From: JAAFIP01 sp963775085
Lineage (GTDB): Bacteria > Pseudomonadota > Gammaproteobacteria > Burkholderiales > Burkholderiaceae_C
Length of the DNA stretch: 64,000 bases
Assembly: GCA_963775085.1 (NCBI GenBank)
Contig: CAVZHO010000002.1
Span: 930,001-994,000 of the forward strand
Reading direction: 5' to 3'
Shown here one piece after another: positions 1 through 8,277 of this stretch. A program made the position numbers and the translations under genes. Numbering within the stretch: position 1 is the first letter of the stretch; each line of letters opens with the position of its first letter. The notes beneath the pieces are model-generated. The model made no database searches. It was not told the origin of the DNA and saw only the letters and a program-made list of their open reading frames with translations.

Positions 1-1
1 A

Positions 2-1141
2 GCCGCTTGGTGGGATGGTGAGGAAAAAGCGCCGTCTGATGCCAATAAGAGCCCAGGTAGCCGCTCCATGGTTTTGCCATCTGCCGCAGCAACCAAGGGT
101 AAAAATCCCAAAGTAGCCAGCTTTTCTGCCGACTCCAAAGCGGCTTCCCTGGCGGCGACCCCCGGGCTGACAAACTATGCGCCGATGTCCAACGAGGGCG
201 TTGACTCTGGTTTTGATAGCCCGGTGCAAGCCAGCGTTCAGGATCAAACTACCCCCTTGAAAAAACCCGGATTCATCCGGCGCGGCACCGATGGCCCAGA
301 TTCCGGGTTTGGTACCGGCGTGGCTGGTGGTACCCGTGTCAATGCCGAAGAGCTGTTTGATATTCAGCAGCAAGCTGACTTTTTCATGTCATTGGGTCAG
401 CATGACCAGGCCATTGATGTATTGCAAAACCACATCAGCGATAACCTGGAGACCAGTGCGGTTGCCTATCTCGACCTGTTTGACATCTACCACAAGGTCA
501 ACAAGCGCGAAGAATTCAATACACTGCGTGATGAATTCAACCGGGTGTTCAACGCACAGGTGCCCGAGTTTGAGCATTACGGACTGAGCAGCCGCGGGTT
601 GGAAGACTATGCCTCCGCCATGCAGCGCATCCAGGCTCTGTGGCCCAGCGCGAAAGTGCTGGATGTGATCGAAGAGTCTATCTTCCGCAAACCCGACCAC
701 GACACCCAACCTTTTGATCTGGCCGCGTACCGCGAGCTGATGCTTTTGTACGGAGTGGCCAAAGAGATCAGTGAGCCCGCGCTGGATGGGGACGAATCGT
801 CGGTAGACTTTGACCTGACCTCTCCTACGGCCGCCCCGCCCGCTGGATCGCCAGCCGAGGGGTATACGCATACCCAGATCAACCCCCTGTCGGCAGAGGC
901 ACCGCGTGGCTCTGCCTTTGGTCAGTTGCCCGCCAACCACCATCTGGGCCTGGATATTGATCTGGATATTTTTGATACCCCCGCAGCGCCCCCTGCGATG
1001 GGCAAAGGCGCCGTAGCAACCGCAGCATTTTCACCACCTGCTACCAAGAAAGTGGCCGACTCCAAACCGGCTCTGGATAACGGCATCAACTTCGATCTCA
1101 CCATCGACAGCAAGTTCATGCCACCCAAAAAGGCCAACTGA
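2..1141 (+). CDS. FimV-like protein, C-terminal part (gene enters from left edge)
   Basis: The frame is open from the first bases of the window, so this is the 3' part of a longer gene; the ATG at 68 is internal. The visible part is acidic and low-complexity at both ends, around a helical core at about residues 115-235 of the visible frame (AEELFDIQQQADFFMSLGQ onwards). That core reads like tetratricopeptide-type pairs, with LGQHDQAIDVLQNHI as one helix. This architecture matches the cytoplasmic C-terminus of FimV/FimV-like proteins, which organise type IV pili and polar complexes. The identification is by resemblance only; another TPR-containing envelope protein is possible. It converges on the MFS gene, with 10 bp between stops. 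Confidence 0.55.
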   Translation, partial: AAWWDGEEKAPSDANKSPGSRSMVLPSAAATKGKNPKVASFSADSKAASLAATPGLTNYAPMSNEGVDSGFDSPVQASVQDQTTPLKKPGFIRRGTDGPDSGFGTGVAGGTRVNAEELFDIQQQADFFMSLGQHDQAIDVLQNHISDNLETSAVAYLDLFDIYHKVNKREEFNTLRDEFNRVFNAQVPEFEHYGLSSRGLEDYASAMQRIQALWPSAKVLDVIEESIFRKPDHDTQPFDLAAYRELMLLYGVAKEISEPALDGDESSVDFDLTSPTAAPPAGSPAEGYTHTQINPLSAEAPRGSAFGQLPANHHLGLDIDLDIFDTPAAPPAMGKGAVATAAFSPPATKKVADSKPALDNGINFDLTIDSKFMPPKKAN

Positions 1142-1151
1142 TGGATCGGGC

Positions 1152-2342
1152 TTAGGCCTGACCGTCACGTTGGTGCAGTCTGGCGGCCCAGAAACTCACC
1201 CCCATCGCACAGAGCAGGCCAATGAAGGCCAACCAGTGCAGGTCCACCATCCGTCCCTGCGCAATCATCCAGCCTCCCAGGCCCGAGCCCAACCCTTGGC
1301 CCATGTACATGGCCGAGGTGTTGAGCGCAATGCTTACGCTGGCCACGCCAGGGGCTATGGCCACCAGGCGGGCCTGCTGGGCGGAGTTGCTGGAAAAGCA
1401 GCCCAAGGCCCAGGGAATAGTCACCAGGCACAGCAGCGCAAAGCTGCTGCCCAAAGGCCACAGCAGCAGGCTCAAGGCCATACAGGCCAGAGCGATCAAC
1501 ACCGCACGGGCGGCGCCCAGCCGGTCAACGTTGCGAGACATCAGCAGGTTGCCGATCAACCCGAAGGCCCCAAACACCGCAAAGTACAGTGCAATCATGC
1601 CGGGAGTCGCCTGCAACCGGGCGGCCAGATACGGTGCTTGGTAGGCAAACAGCACGAATTGCCCGGCCGACGATATGGCGGTAACGGCCACGGCAGAGAT
1701 CAGCACCTTGGAGCTTAAGGTATTGCGCCAGAGCTGGGCGCTCAGTGCCGGGGGGCGCACCCCGGCAGGCAGTGCCCGCCAAACCCAGGCCGCACTGGCG
1801 ATGGACAGCAGTGCTAACCCCCCAAAGCCCACGCGCCAGCCCAGCGTGCCGCTGATCCAAGCCCCCATGGGCGCGCCCAGCACCGAGGCAAACGACCAAC
1901 CTAAAAACACCATCGTGATCGCCTTGCCGCGCTGCTCGGGGGGCACCAGGAGGCCCGTGACCGCTGCGGCCTGGGGGGTAAATATCGCCGGAGCCGCCAT
2001 GGCCAGCACCCGCAGCACCATGACGCTGGCGTAATCGGGTGCCAGCGCGCACAGCGCATGCAAGGCGCCGTACCAGAGCATGGAGCCGGCTAAAAGTTTG
2101 CGCCTGTCCCAGCCGCCGATGATCGCCGCAAACACAGGGGCACCAATGCACATCAGCACGGCACCGGCGGTAATGAGCTGGCCTGCGCTGGCGATGCTCA
2201 CCTGGAGCGAGCTGCTGAGGTTGTTGAGTGAGCCGGGCACCAGCATCACACCCGTGCCAATCACAAAATTGCCAAACAGCAGCGCCCACAGCAGGTGCTT
2301 GCGCTGTTTTTCAGACAGGTTTTGAGTGGAAGTCACTGTCAA
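1152..2342 (-). CDS. MFS transporter (AraJ/drug-efflux type)
   Basis: A 396-residue inner-membrane protein with twelve hydrophobic segments and the MFS loop signature GGWDRRKLLAGS between helices 2 and 3 (about residues 76-87). The size and pattern fit the DHA1/AraJ group of proton-driven exporters; the substrate cannot be read from sequence. The start is TTG at 2342 (GTG at 2336 is an alternative). The start lies in a copy of the dispersed mini-repeat (2331-2370), which therefore supplies the first codons. It is convergent with the FimV-like gene. Confidence 0.8.
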   Translation of the reverse strand: MTVTSTQNLSEKQRKHLLWALLFGNFVIGTGVMLVPGSLNNLSSSLQVSIASAGQLITAGAVLMCIGAPVFAAIIGGWDRRKLLAGSMLWYGALHALCALAPDYASVMVLRVLAMAAPAIFTPQAAAVTGLLVPPEQRGKAITMVFLGWSFASVLGAPMGAWISGTLGWRVGFGGLALLSIASAAWVWRALPAGVRPPALSAQLWRNTLSSKVLISAVAVTAISSAGQFVLFAYQAPYLAARLQATPGMIALYFAVFGAFGLIGNLLMSRNVDRLGAARAVLIALACMALSLLLWPLGSSFALLCLVTIPWALGCFSSNSAQQARLVAIAPGVASVSIALNTSAMYMGQGLGSGLGGWMIAQGRMVDLHWLAFIGLLCAMGVSFWAARLHQRDGQA

Positions 2343-2370
2343 CAGGGCGTATGCAGCTATATAAAATAGA
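2331..2370 (-). repeat. Dispersed mini-repeat, subfamily A, at the MFS start codon
   Basis: Read on the minus strand it contains TATATAGCTGCATACGCCC followed by TGTTGACAGTGACT. This is the same series of blocks as the copies at 20149, 20605, 25490 and 50044 (AGCTGCTTACGTCC, short loop, GGGACT). The MFS start codon and first few codons lie within it. Confidence 0.7.
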
Positions 2371-2387
2371 GCAATCCGCGCGCAAGT

Positions 2388-3395
2388 CTAGCGCCGTACC
2401 TGCAATGCGCCGGGGTTGACAATATTGGTCGGGGTGCCGCGAATGAAGTTCACCACGTTGTCAAAGGCCGCGCCAAAATACATCTCATAGCTGTTTTGCT
2501 CTACGTAGCCGATATGCGGTGTACAGATGCAGTTTTCCAGACGCAACAGGGCGTGGCCTTGCAAAATCGGCTCGGACTCAAACACGTCAATGGCGGCCAG
2601 CCCAGGCCGGCCCCGGTTCAAACCAGCCACCAGCGCATCGGGCTCGATCAGTTCGGCACGGGAGGTGTTGACCAACAAGGCGGTGGGCTTCATCAAAGAC
2701 AAATCGGCGAGGGTGACGATGCTGCGGGTTTCGTCATTCAGGCGCAAATGCAGGGAGACCACATCGGCCTCGGCAAAAAACGCCTCCTTGCTCTCGCTGA
2801 CCCTGTGGCCATCGGAGCGGGCACGCTCTTGCGAGCCTTCGCGGCCCCACACCAGTATCTGCATGCCAAAAGCGCGGCCATAACCAGCCACCAACTGGCC
2901 AATCTTGCCGTAGCCCCACAGCCCCAGGGTTTTGCCGCGCAGCACCGTGCCAATGCCAAAGTTGGGCGGCATGGAAGAGGCTTTGAGGCCCGATTGCTGC
3001 CAGCCACCGTGCTTGAGATGGGCAATGTACTGGGGGATGCGCCGCTGCGCCGCCATGATAAGTGCCCAAGTCAATTCTGCCGGAGCCACCGGCGAGCCAG
3101 TGCCCTCCGAGACCACGATGCCGCGCTCAGTGCAGGCCGCGACATCCACATGCGGGCCGACTTTGCCGGTTTGGGCAATCATTTTCAGGCGCGGCAGTTT
3201 TTCAATCAACTGGCGATTCAGGTGCGTGCGCTCGCGGATCAGCACGATGACATCGGCATCTTTGAGGCGTACGCTGAGCTGACCTATGCCCTTGACGGTA
3301 TTGGTAAACACCTTGGCCGAATAGGCTTCGAGCTTGGCAGCGCAGTCGAGTTTGCGGACGGCATCTTGGTAGTCGTCCAATATCACAATATTCAT
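2388..3395 (-). CDS. D-2-hydroxyacid dehydrogenase family protein
   Basis: A 335-residue NAD(P)-dependent oxidoreductase of the phosphoglycerate/2-ketoacid dehydrogenase superfamily. It has a split catalytic domain and a central Rossmann fold with LWGYGKIG (GxGxxG). The catalytic triad is visible: Arg in NTSRAEL, Glu in DVFESEP and His in TPHIGYVE. The start chosen is ATG at 3395 (MNIVILDDYQ), which begins the first beta strand; an upstream extension to 3440 adds residues without family character. Substrate is unknown. It is transcribed away from the DUF1993 gene. Confidence 0.85.
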   Translation of the reverse strand: MNIVILDDYQDAVRKLDCAAKLEAYSAKVFTNTVKGIGQLSVRLKDADVIVLIRERTHLNRQLIEKLPRLKMIAQTGKVGPHVDVAACTERGIVVSEGTGSPVAPAELTWALIMAAQRRIPQYIAHLKHGGWQQSGLKASSMPPNFGIGTVLRGKTLGLWGYGKIGQLVAGYGRAFGMQILVWGREGSQERARSDGHRVSESKEAFFAEADVVSLHLRLNDETRSIVTLADLSLMKPTALLVNTSRAELIEPDALVAGLNRGRPGLAAIDVFESEPILQGHALLRLENCICTPHIGYVEQNSYEMYFGAAFDNVVNFIRGTPTNIVNPGALQVRR

Positions 3396-3519
3396 ACCGC
3401 CTATTGTGCCTGCAACTGAACGCCATACTTTCGTGTGCAACAGACTATTGTTTGCGTTTGTGGGCTGGGCAATTTGCGGCTACCATCTGAGCTGAATTAT
3501 TTCAACCAGGATGTAAACC

Positions 3520-4041
3520 ATGTCTATCTCGATGTCTTCTGCCAGCCTGCCGATTTTCCAGTCCATGCTGGGCAACTTGAGCCACTTTCTGGACAAAGCC
3601 CAAAGCTTTGTGGATGCCAAAAAAATTGACCCCGTCGCCCTGACGCAATACCGCCTGGCACCCGATATGTTGCCCTTTGCCCGCCAAATTACGATTGCCT
3701 GCGATGCCGCCAAGTTTGGCGTGGCGCGGCTGGCGGGAGTAGAGGCACCGAGCATTGCCGATACCGAAGTGACGATTGCCGAGCTGAAAGCGCGGATTGC
3801 CAAAACCCTGGAGTTTTTAGCCAGTGTGCCTGCCGACAAGCTGGACGGCACTGAAAACAAGGACATCACCTTCCCCGTAGGCCGTGAGGCAAAAAAGACC
3901 ATGCAGGGCGAGGCCTATCTGAAGCATTGGGTGATCCCCAATTTTTTCTTCCACACCACCATGGCCTACGCCATGCTGCGCCAAAACGGCGTAGAGCTGG
4001 GCAAGACGGATTATCTGCTGGGCGCTAAAGCAGCCGCTTAA
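3520..4041 (+). CDS. DUF1993 family protein (DinB-like fold)
   Basis: A 173-residue soluble protein matching my recollection of the DUF1993 family: a helical N-terminus (PIFQSMLGNLSHFLDKA), a central RLAPDMLPFARQ, and a C-terminal FFFHTTMAYAMLRQNGVELGK containing the His-x-Thr-Thr helix. Such proteins have the four-helix DinB/YfiT-like fold and unknown function. ATG at 3520 follows a weak AGGA element. It is a single gene in its own orientation. Confidence 0.8.
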   Translation: MSISMSSASLPIFQSMLGNLSHFLDKAQSFVDAKKIDPVALTQYRLAPDMLPFARQITIACDAAKFGVARLAGVEAPSIADTEVTIAELKARIAKTLEFLASVPADKLDGTENKDITFPVGREAKKTMQGEAYLKHWVIPNFFFHTTMAYAMLRQNGVELGKTDYLLGAKAAA

Positions 4042-4087
4042 ACTGAGACTGGCCTTGCAATGACAGGCTGCGGTTGCGGGGTGCGGT

Positions 4088-4474
4088 TTAAACCGCGCGC
4101 ATTTGCAGCGCAATCAAGCGGTCCAGCTCGGCGCATACATCGGCAAAGCGGCCCGATACCACCATGCGGCCTGCACGGTCTGCGGGCAGGCTGCTGTCTA
4201 GATTGCGCACTACACGGACCCGATGGATCGGCTTGGCGGTGACCAGGCTGCTGCGCTGCGGGTAGGTAATCCGCGCGGCTTTCAGGGAGCCAGCTTGCGC
4301 CATGGAGCCTGCCGTTGTATAGCCAGATGCCAGGCCGTGCGCGTTGGGCCAACTGCGCGATGGCAGGCGCGCGCCGGGCTGTTTGAGGACGCTGGGGTGA
4401 GGCGTACCAGCATGTGGCGCAAAAAACAGCACCACGGCCTGCAGTGGGGCGATCAAGAGGGATAAAAGGTTCAT
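4088..4474 (-). CDS. Hypothetical exported protein downstream of lexA
   Basis: A 128-residue protein beginning with a hydrophobic segment (MNLLSLLIAPLQAVVLFF), read as a signal peptide or anchor, followed by a basic proline/serine-rich stretch. A short C-terminal helix (ADVCAELDRLIALQMR) is amphipathic. ATG at 4474 has an excellent AAAGGAG ribosome site seven bases upstream, which decides the start. It lies 47 bp downstream of lexA on the same strand, so it may be co-transcribed and SOS-regulated. I do not recognise the family. Confidence 0.65.
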   Translation of the reverse strand: MNLLSLLIAPLQAVVLFFAPHAGTPHPSVLKQPGARLPSRSWPNAHGLASGYTTAGSMAQAGSLKAARITYPQRSSLVTAKPIHRVRVVRNLDSSLPADRAGRMVVSGRFADVCAELDRLIALQMRAV

Positions 4475-4521
4475 GACGGATCTCCTTTGTATTGCGTGCT
4501 GGGGCCAGGCTGCGCGTGGGC

Positions 4522-5208
4522 TCACATCAACATGCTGTTGCGGATCAAACCGACCGCCAGGCCTTCGATTTCAAACGGCTCGCCGGGCTCGACCACGATG
4601 GTTTTGAAGTCCGGGTTTTCGGGGTGCAGCTCGATCAACTGTTTGTTGCGCTGAAAACGCTTGACCGTGACCTCGTCGCCCAGGCGTGCCACGACGATTT
4701 GGCCATTGCGTGCATCTTTGGTGCTTTGCACGGCCAGCAGGTCGCCGTCCATGATGCCTACGTCACGCATGCTCATGCCGCGCACTTTCAGCAGATAGTC
4801 GGGCTTGGCGGCAAACAGGCTGCTCTCAACATAAAAGGTGCGGTCGATATGCTCGGTAGCCAGGATGGGTGAGCCCGCGGCCACGCGGCCAATGAGGGGC
4901 AAGGCGAGCTGGGCCAGGCTTTGCAGGGGCAGGGTGAACTGCTTGCCCAGGCCATCCATGCGCGAGGCGTTGATGCTGCGCAATGCCTCGCTGCGCAGGC
5001 GAATGCCACGCGAGGTACCGCTCACCAGCTCGATCACCCCCTTGCGGGCCAGCGCCTGCAAATGCTCCTCGGCGGCGTTGGCGGATTTAAACCCCAACTC
5101 GGAGGCGATCTCGGCACGGGTAGGGGGCGCGCCAGTGCGGGCGATGGCGCGCTGCACCAGGTCTAAAATTTGCTGCTGGCGGGCGGTCAGTTTTGGCTGT
5201 TCAAACAT
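4522..5208 (-). CDS. lexA: LexA repressor
   Basis: A 228-residue SOS regulator and autoprotease. The N-terminal winged helix-turn-helix begins LTARQQQILDLVQRAI with recognition region TRAEIASELGFKSANAAEEH. The cleavage site is the Ala-Gly pair in GRVAAGSPILA (about residue 110). Catalytic Ser is in VRGMSMRDVGI and Lys in EVTVKRF. Length is slightly above the 200-residue E. coli protein because of a longer linker, as is common in beta-proteobacteria. A LexA box lies upstream at 5314-5329, implying autoregulation. Confidence 0.97.
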   Translation of the reverse strand: MFEQPKLTARQQQILDLVQRAIARTGAPPTRAEIASELGFKSANAAEEHLQALARKGVIELVSGTSRGIRLRSEALRSINASRMDGLGKQFTLPLQSLAQLALPLIGRVAAGSPILATEHIDRTFYVESSLFAAKPDYLLKVRGMSMRDVGIMDGDLLAVQSTKDARNGQIVVARLGDEVTVKRFQRNKQLIELHPENPDFKTIVVEPGEPFEIEGLAVGLIRNSMLM

Positions 5209-5313
5209 GGCAAACTCCTAAGCGTCTAACGGGTGGACAAAAGGGGTGGATAAGAAACCAGCGCGTGGGGCAACTGCGAAATTGAGACCATGCACTGAGT
5301 TCTTATCCAGTAA

Positions 5314-5329
5314 CTGTATATTAAACCAG
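5314..5329. promoter_or_regulatory. LexA operator (SOS box)
   Basis: CTGTATATTAAACCAG is a perfect CTG-N10-CAG box. It lies between divergent lexA (start 5208) and the asparaginase (start 5352), 105 bp upstream of lexA and 22 bp upstream of the asparaginase GTG. On the minus strand a -10-like TATACA overlaps it. The known role is lexA autoregulation; control of the asparaginase is inferred from position only. Confidence 0.8.
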
Positions 5330-5351
5330 CTTTTAAAGAAATGCAAGCGCT

Positions 5352-6386
5352 GTGGCAAAAATAATTCAGAAAGTGGTGGTGCTAGGCACGGGCGGCACCA
5401 TTGCCGGCACCGCGGCCAGCAGCGCCGACCACACCGGCTATACCGCCGCGCAGATCGGCGTGCAGCAGCTGCTGGGGGGCATCAACGGCCTGAGCGATGC
5501 CCTGCATGGGGCCGAGCTGTTGGCCGAGCAGGTCGCGCAGATCGACAGCAAAGACATGGACTTTGCCACCCTGGCGCGCCTGGCCCTGCGCTGCGCCCAT
5601 TGGCTGGGGCAGGGCGACGTAGCGGGCGTCGTCATCACCCACGGCACCGACACGCTGGAAGAAACCGCCTGGTTTTTGCACTGCGTGATGCCTTTGATCA
5701 CCCCGCCGACATCTCTGAGCAAGCCCGTGGTGCTGACCTGCGCCATGCGCCCCGCAACCTCCAGCGAGGCCGATGGCCCGCGCAACGTCTGCGATGCCGT
5801 GCGCGTGGCCCTGCACCCGCAGGCGCGCGGCGTGCTGTGCGTGTGCGCTGGCGATGTGCACAGCGCGCAGCAGGTGCAAAAAGTGCACACCCATGCACTC
5901 AATGCCTTCAGCTCGGGCGATGCGGGGCCGGTGGCGGTGGTGCAGGACTCTCAGGTAGTTTTTGCTTCCCGCAGCTCCATAAATTTCCAGTCAAATACGC
6001 TTGTAGCCCAATTAAATATAGCGCAAGCAGCTACTGAAAATATAGCAAATAGATTGATCGCCGTGCAGAATTGGCCACGGGTAGAGATCGTTTTAAACCA
6101 CAGCCACGCCAGCGGCAGCATCGTGCACGCCCTGTTGTCCGAGCCGGCTAACGCCGCAAGCCCATTGTGCGGCATCGTCGTAGCGGGCACCGGCAACGGC
6201 ACCCTCAGCGCCCCGTTGCAAGCCGCTTTGCAAAGCGCGCAAAGCCAAGGCGTGCAAGTGCTGCGCGCCAGCCGCTGCGCCTGGGGCGGGGTGAGCGCCA
6301 CGGCGCACGATGTGTTTGCCTGCACCGAGCTGTCGGCGGTGAAGGCGCGGGTGCAGATGGTGTTGCACATGGTGATGGCTACATGA
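5352..6386 (+). CDS. Asparaginase
   Basis: A 344-residue L-asparaginase/glutaminase-family amidohydrolase. The first active-site motif GTGGTIAGTA is at residues 12-21 with the nucleophilic Thr. The second, ITHGTDTLEETAWF, holds the Thr-Asp pair. There is no signal peptide, so it is probably cytoplasmic. The start is GTG at 5352, the only one after the in-frame TAA at 5334. Residues about 212-236 (LVAQLNIAQAATENIANR) are encoded by a subfamily-B mini-repeat inserted in frame, unusual for this family. The short leader contains the LexA box. Confidence 0.88.
   Translation: MAKIIQKVVVLGTGGTIAGTAASSADHTGYTAAQIGVQQLLGGINGLSDALHGAELLAEQVAQIDSKDMDFATLARLALRCAHWLGQGDVAGVVITHGTDTLEETAWFLHCVMPLITPPTSLSKPVVLTCAMRPATSSEADGPRNVCDAVRVALHPQARGVLCVCAGDVHSAQQVQKVHTHALNAFSSGDAGPVAVVQDSQVVFASRSSINFQSNTLVAQLNIAQAATENIANRLIAVQNWPRVEIVLNHSHASGSIVHALLSEPANAASPLCGIVVAGTGNGTLSAPLQAALQSAQSQGVQVLRASRCAWGGVSATAHDVFACTELSAVKARVQMVLHMVMAT
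6001..6055 (+). repeat. Dispersed mini-repeat, subfamily B, inside the asparaginase gene
   Basis: Contains TGTAGCCCAATTAAATATA, then GCGCAAGCAGCTACTGAAAA, then TATAGC. It matches the copies at 6623, 25865, 31021 (reverse) and 45870. It keeps the asparaginase frame open. Confidence 0.7.
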
Positions 6387-6622
6387 TGGTGGCTACATGA
6401 TGGTGGCGCTTCTCGTTCTATCGCTCGAAGATTTCACACCCTGCATCGTGCGCTGCGGCGATTGAAGAGCTGGCGCTGCAAAAAATCTACGGAAACACGC
6501 GCGAACCCGGGGCGCGTCAGGCCAGCGCATGCACCGCGCGCCTTCCTACGATTTTTTCATCGCCAGCCCGTTCAACCACCGCTTGGCTGACTTGGTGGGC
6601 GGTTTTTAGAGCGTTGCTTGGC

Positions 6623-6672
6623 TGCAGCCCAATGAAATATGGCGTAAGAAGCTACTAATTAAATAGCTAATA
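6623..6672 (+). repeat. Dispersed mini-repeat, subfamily B, intergenic
   Basis: Contains GCAGCCCAATGAAATATGGC, GTAAGAAGCTACTAATTAAA and TAGC. This is the same order of blocks as the asparaginase copy at 6001 (GTAGCCCAAT, AAATAT, GCGCAAGCAGCTACT, TAGC). Confidence 0.65.
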
Positions 6673-6837
6673 ACCATTCTTTCACCGCACCGCCAGTGCC
6701 TGCCCCAAGTCGCGATGGATGCTTCAACAGGTGAAAATAGTTGAACTTTTCACCCAATATACATACGCTTCCTCGGTGTGCAGGCTATAGTGCAGGTAAC
6801 GGATTTGTTCCCGCAACTGATCCAGCAGCCGAGTTGA

Positions 6838-6865
6838 CATAAAAACCGGTGTGCTGGTTTTTATG
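6838..6865. repeat. Perfect 10-bp inverted repeat (operator or hairpin)
   Basis: CATAAAAACC and its exact complement GGTTTTTATG are separated by eight bases. A TTGACA-like hexamer begins at 6834, so this may be an operator over a promoter. There is no T-run, so it is not a typical terminator. A second small inverted repeat, GACAGA-AG-TCTGTC, follows near 6978. Confidence 0.45.
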
Positions 6866-7002
6866 GAATTGTTATGACTGTTTATTTATACGCTAAATCG
6901 CCTGCAAGCCACATGGCAAGCGGTTTGGCGAGGTTTTTTGCTTCCCATGATGGGGAGACAAAACCCTTGATGGGAGGACAGAAGTCTGTCTCCTTATATT
7001 GA

Positions 7003-7010
7003 GTTAGGGC
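7003..7010 (+). other. Cassette 5' core site (GTTAGGGC)
   Basis: GTTAGGGC lies five bases upstream of the ATG at 7015. It is the exact reverse complement of GCCCTAAC, which abuts the stop codon of the same gene. This is the arrangement of an integrated integron cassette, where recombination occurs at G^TT. The seventh base is G, not the pyrimidine of consensus GTTRRRY. Confidence 0.6.
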
Positions 7011-7014
7011 TCGC

Positions 7015-7452
7015 ATGGATGATCCGTCTCCCAATCCAATCTCGAAATGGTGGCTTCAAGGCATCGCCGTTCTCGCCGCTGCGTCGCCCCCAGCGCTCGT
7101 GCTGTGGTTCCAAGACACGCTTACGCCGTATGTTTCGGCAGTTTCGCCACAAATCATCGTGCGGGTTTTTGCTGGCCTCTTACTAACTGTCTTGGTGGTG
7201 ATCGCCATACTCTTGCTTGAGCGACCATGGCTCAAATGGAATGAGCCGACGGGCACATGGGTGAATCGGTTCGACGGTTTGCGGTATTGCGGAACCTGCA
7301 GGGCGAAGAAGCTGTTCGTTCCACTCAAGAATGAAGTCACCGGATGGCGCTGCGTGGCATGTGGCACCTTTCGCCCCGACCCGGCGAGAAGGTCGAAAGA
7401 GCCCGCAACTGTCCCGGTTGTGGCTAAGGCTGTTTCCATGAGGCACTGGTGA
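7015..7452 (+). CDS. Cassette-borne membrane protein with zinc ribbon
   Basis: A 145-residue protein of no family I recognise. Two transmembrane helices span about residues 14-31 and 46-67. The cytoplasmic C-terminal part has two Cys-x2-Cys knuckles (CGTC at about 92 and CVAC at about 114), a zinc-ribbon arrangement, and a short basic tail. The ORF fills the space between GTTAGGGC and GCCCTAAC with almost no non-coding sequence, as expected for an integron cassette gene. There is no clear ribosome site, which is also common in cassettes. Confidence 0.65.
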   Translation: MDDPSPNPISKWWLQGIAVLAAASPPALVLWFQDTLTPYVSAVSPQIIVRVFAGLLLTVLVVIAILLLERPWLKWNEPTGTWVNRFDGLRYCGTCRAKKLFVPLKNEVTGWRCVACGTFRPDPARRSKEPATVPVVAKAVSMRHW

Positions 7453-7542
7453 GCCCTAACAAGGCAGTCAATTCGGATGCCTTGCGGCATCCGGCCGCTT
7501 CGCAACCTCCTGTCGCAAGGCGCCGGTTACTTCTACGTTAAT
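7453..7542 (+). other. attC-like recombination site 1
   Basis: It starts directly after the stop codon with GCCCTAAC (inverse core R''), then AAGGCAGTCAATTCGG (L''-like). An internal perfect hairpin GGATGCC-TTGC-GGCATCC follows. It ends with CGCCGGTTACTTCTACGTTA, which resembles the L'/R' end of attC sites (…GTTAactcaaacGTTA). Pairing of the outer arms is imperfect, and the final core GTTAATT departs from GTTRRRY. Assigned by structure; a covariance-model search for attC would decide. Confidence 0.55.
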
Positions 7543-7584
7543 TGCCACAAGATTTCATCGCATTTTGGTATTCTTATTTATCGC

Positions 7585-7599
7585 AAATATGCTATATTT
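7585..7599 (+). promoter_or_regulatory. Probable promoter/operator of the toxin-antitoxin pair
   Basis: AAATAT-GCT-ATATTT is a small inverted repeat overlapping a -10-like TATATT (7593-7598). A weak -35 (TTCTTA) lies 16 bases upstream. The toxin ATG is at 7605, so the transcript would be nearly leaderless. XRE antitoxins usually repress from such palindromes; that role is inferred. Confidence 0.5.
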
Positions 7600-7604
7600 C
7601 ATGC

Positions 7605-7937
7605 ATGGATTGGGAAATCAAATACCACGACGAAAAGTTGCAGACAGAGGTGCTCGGGTTGCCAGCGGGAATTTTGGCCAGGTACTTTCACTGCACTGAT
7701 CGGATGGTGGAGTTTGGCCCCGATTTGGGCATGCCCCACACGCGAGCGATGAGCGCAGGTTTGTTTGAGCTGCGTTTGAAATCACGCGAAGGCATTGGGC
7801 GGGTGTTTTACTGCACCTTGGTAGGGCGAAAAATTGTCATGCTGCATCAGTTTGTAAAAAAGACAGACAAGACCCCGCCCAAAGAATTAGCCATAGCGCG
7901 CAAGCGCATGAAGGAGTGGAAAGATGCTGACACATAA
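7605..7937 (+). CDS. Toxin of RelE/HigB superfamily (Gp49-like)
   Basis: A 110-residue protein with the conserved core of phage-derived Gp49-like/HigB toxins: GMPHTRAMSAGLFELRLKS, then GIGRVFYCTLVGRKIVMLHQFVKK and a TPPKELAIARKRM tail. These are ribosome-dependent mRNA interferases; the basic residues and the FxKK motif are the usual active-site region. The start ATG 7605 gives MDWEIKYHDEK, the normal first strand. It overlaps the downstream XRE gene by 14 bases, so the pair is translationally coupled, in the toxin-first order of higBA. Confidence 0.85.
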   Translation: MDWEIKYHDEKLQTEVLGLPAGILARYFHCTDRMVEFGPDLGMPHTRAMSAGLFELRLKSREGIGRVFYCTLVGRKIVMLHQFVKKTDKTPPKELAIARKRMKEWKDADT

Positions 7938-8277
7938 GCAATTGCGCGCCAAGGCGCTCGCTAACCCCGAGGTCAAGGTCGAATATGAAAAACTGAGCGA
8001 CGAATTTGCGCTTTTGGATGAGTTTCTCAATGCGCGGGCTGCGCAGGGACTCACCCAGGCACAGGTTGCACAAAAAATTGGCACCACCCAATCTGCGGTG
8101 GCCCGGATGGAATCGGGCAGCGGAAAACACTCGCCATCCATAGCCACCCTTTCCAGGTATGCAGAGGCTTTGGGCTGCAAGCTGGAAGTGAAGTTGGTGC
8201 GCAAGGCTCGACCCACCAGAAATTTAACGAGCCGTTCCAGTGGTCGCGCTTTGCGCACTGTTGAGTTGCAAAGCTAA
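7924..8277 (+). CDS. XRE-family antitoxin of the HigBA-like pair
   Basis: A 117-residue protein with an HTH_3 domain at about residues 37-92 (LTQAQVAQKIGTTQSAVARM as recognition region, then SIATLSRYAEALGCKLEV). It would neutralise the preceding toxin and repress the operon. The last 19 or so residues (RNLTSRSSGRALRTVELQS) are atypical for the family. They are encoded by an attC-like site, and the stop codon lies in its terminal core. C-terminal tails encoded by attC are characteristic of integron cassette genes. Confidence 0.85.
   Translation: MLTHKQLRAKALANPEVKVEYEKLSDEFALLDEFLNARAAQGLTQAQVAQKIGTTQSAVARMESGSGKHSPSIATLSRYAEALGCKLEVKLVRKARPTRNLTSRSSGRALRTVELQS

Larger units (their letters stand above)
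6387..7002. other. Non-coding stretch with degenerate sequence between asparaginase and the cassette region
   Basis: No convincing gene is seen in these 616 bases. It begins with a short tandem duplication of a 14-base unit (GCTACATGATGGTG, 6378-6405). Bases 6460-6600 resemble 28845-29000 (shared blocks such as GCTGCAAAAA, AAACACGCG, ATTTTTCATC and CTACCGCTTGGCTG or its near-match), so both look like decayed copies of one ancestral sequence. A mini-repeat copy lies at 6623-6672 and a perfect inverted repeat at 6838-6865. Confidence 0.6.

Noticed and set aside
4083..4096. Perfect palindrome GCGGTTTAAACCGC as an operator
   Set aside because: It lies at the stop codon of the hypothetical gene 4088-4474, with no promoter nearby and no T-run; no function can be supported.
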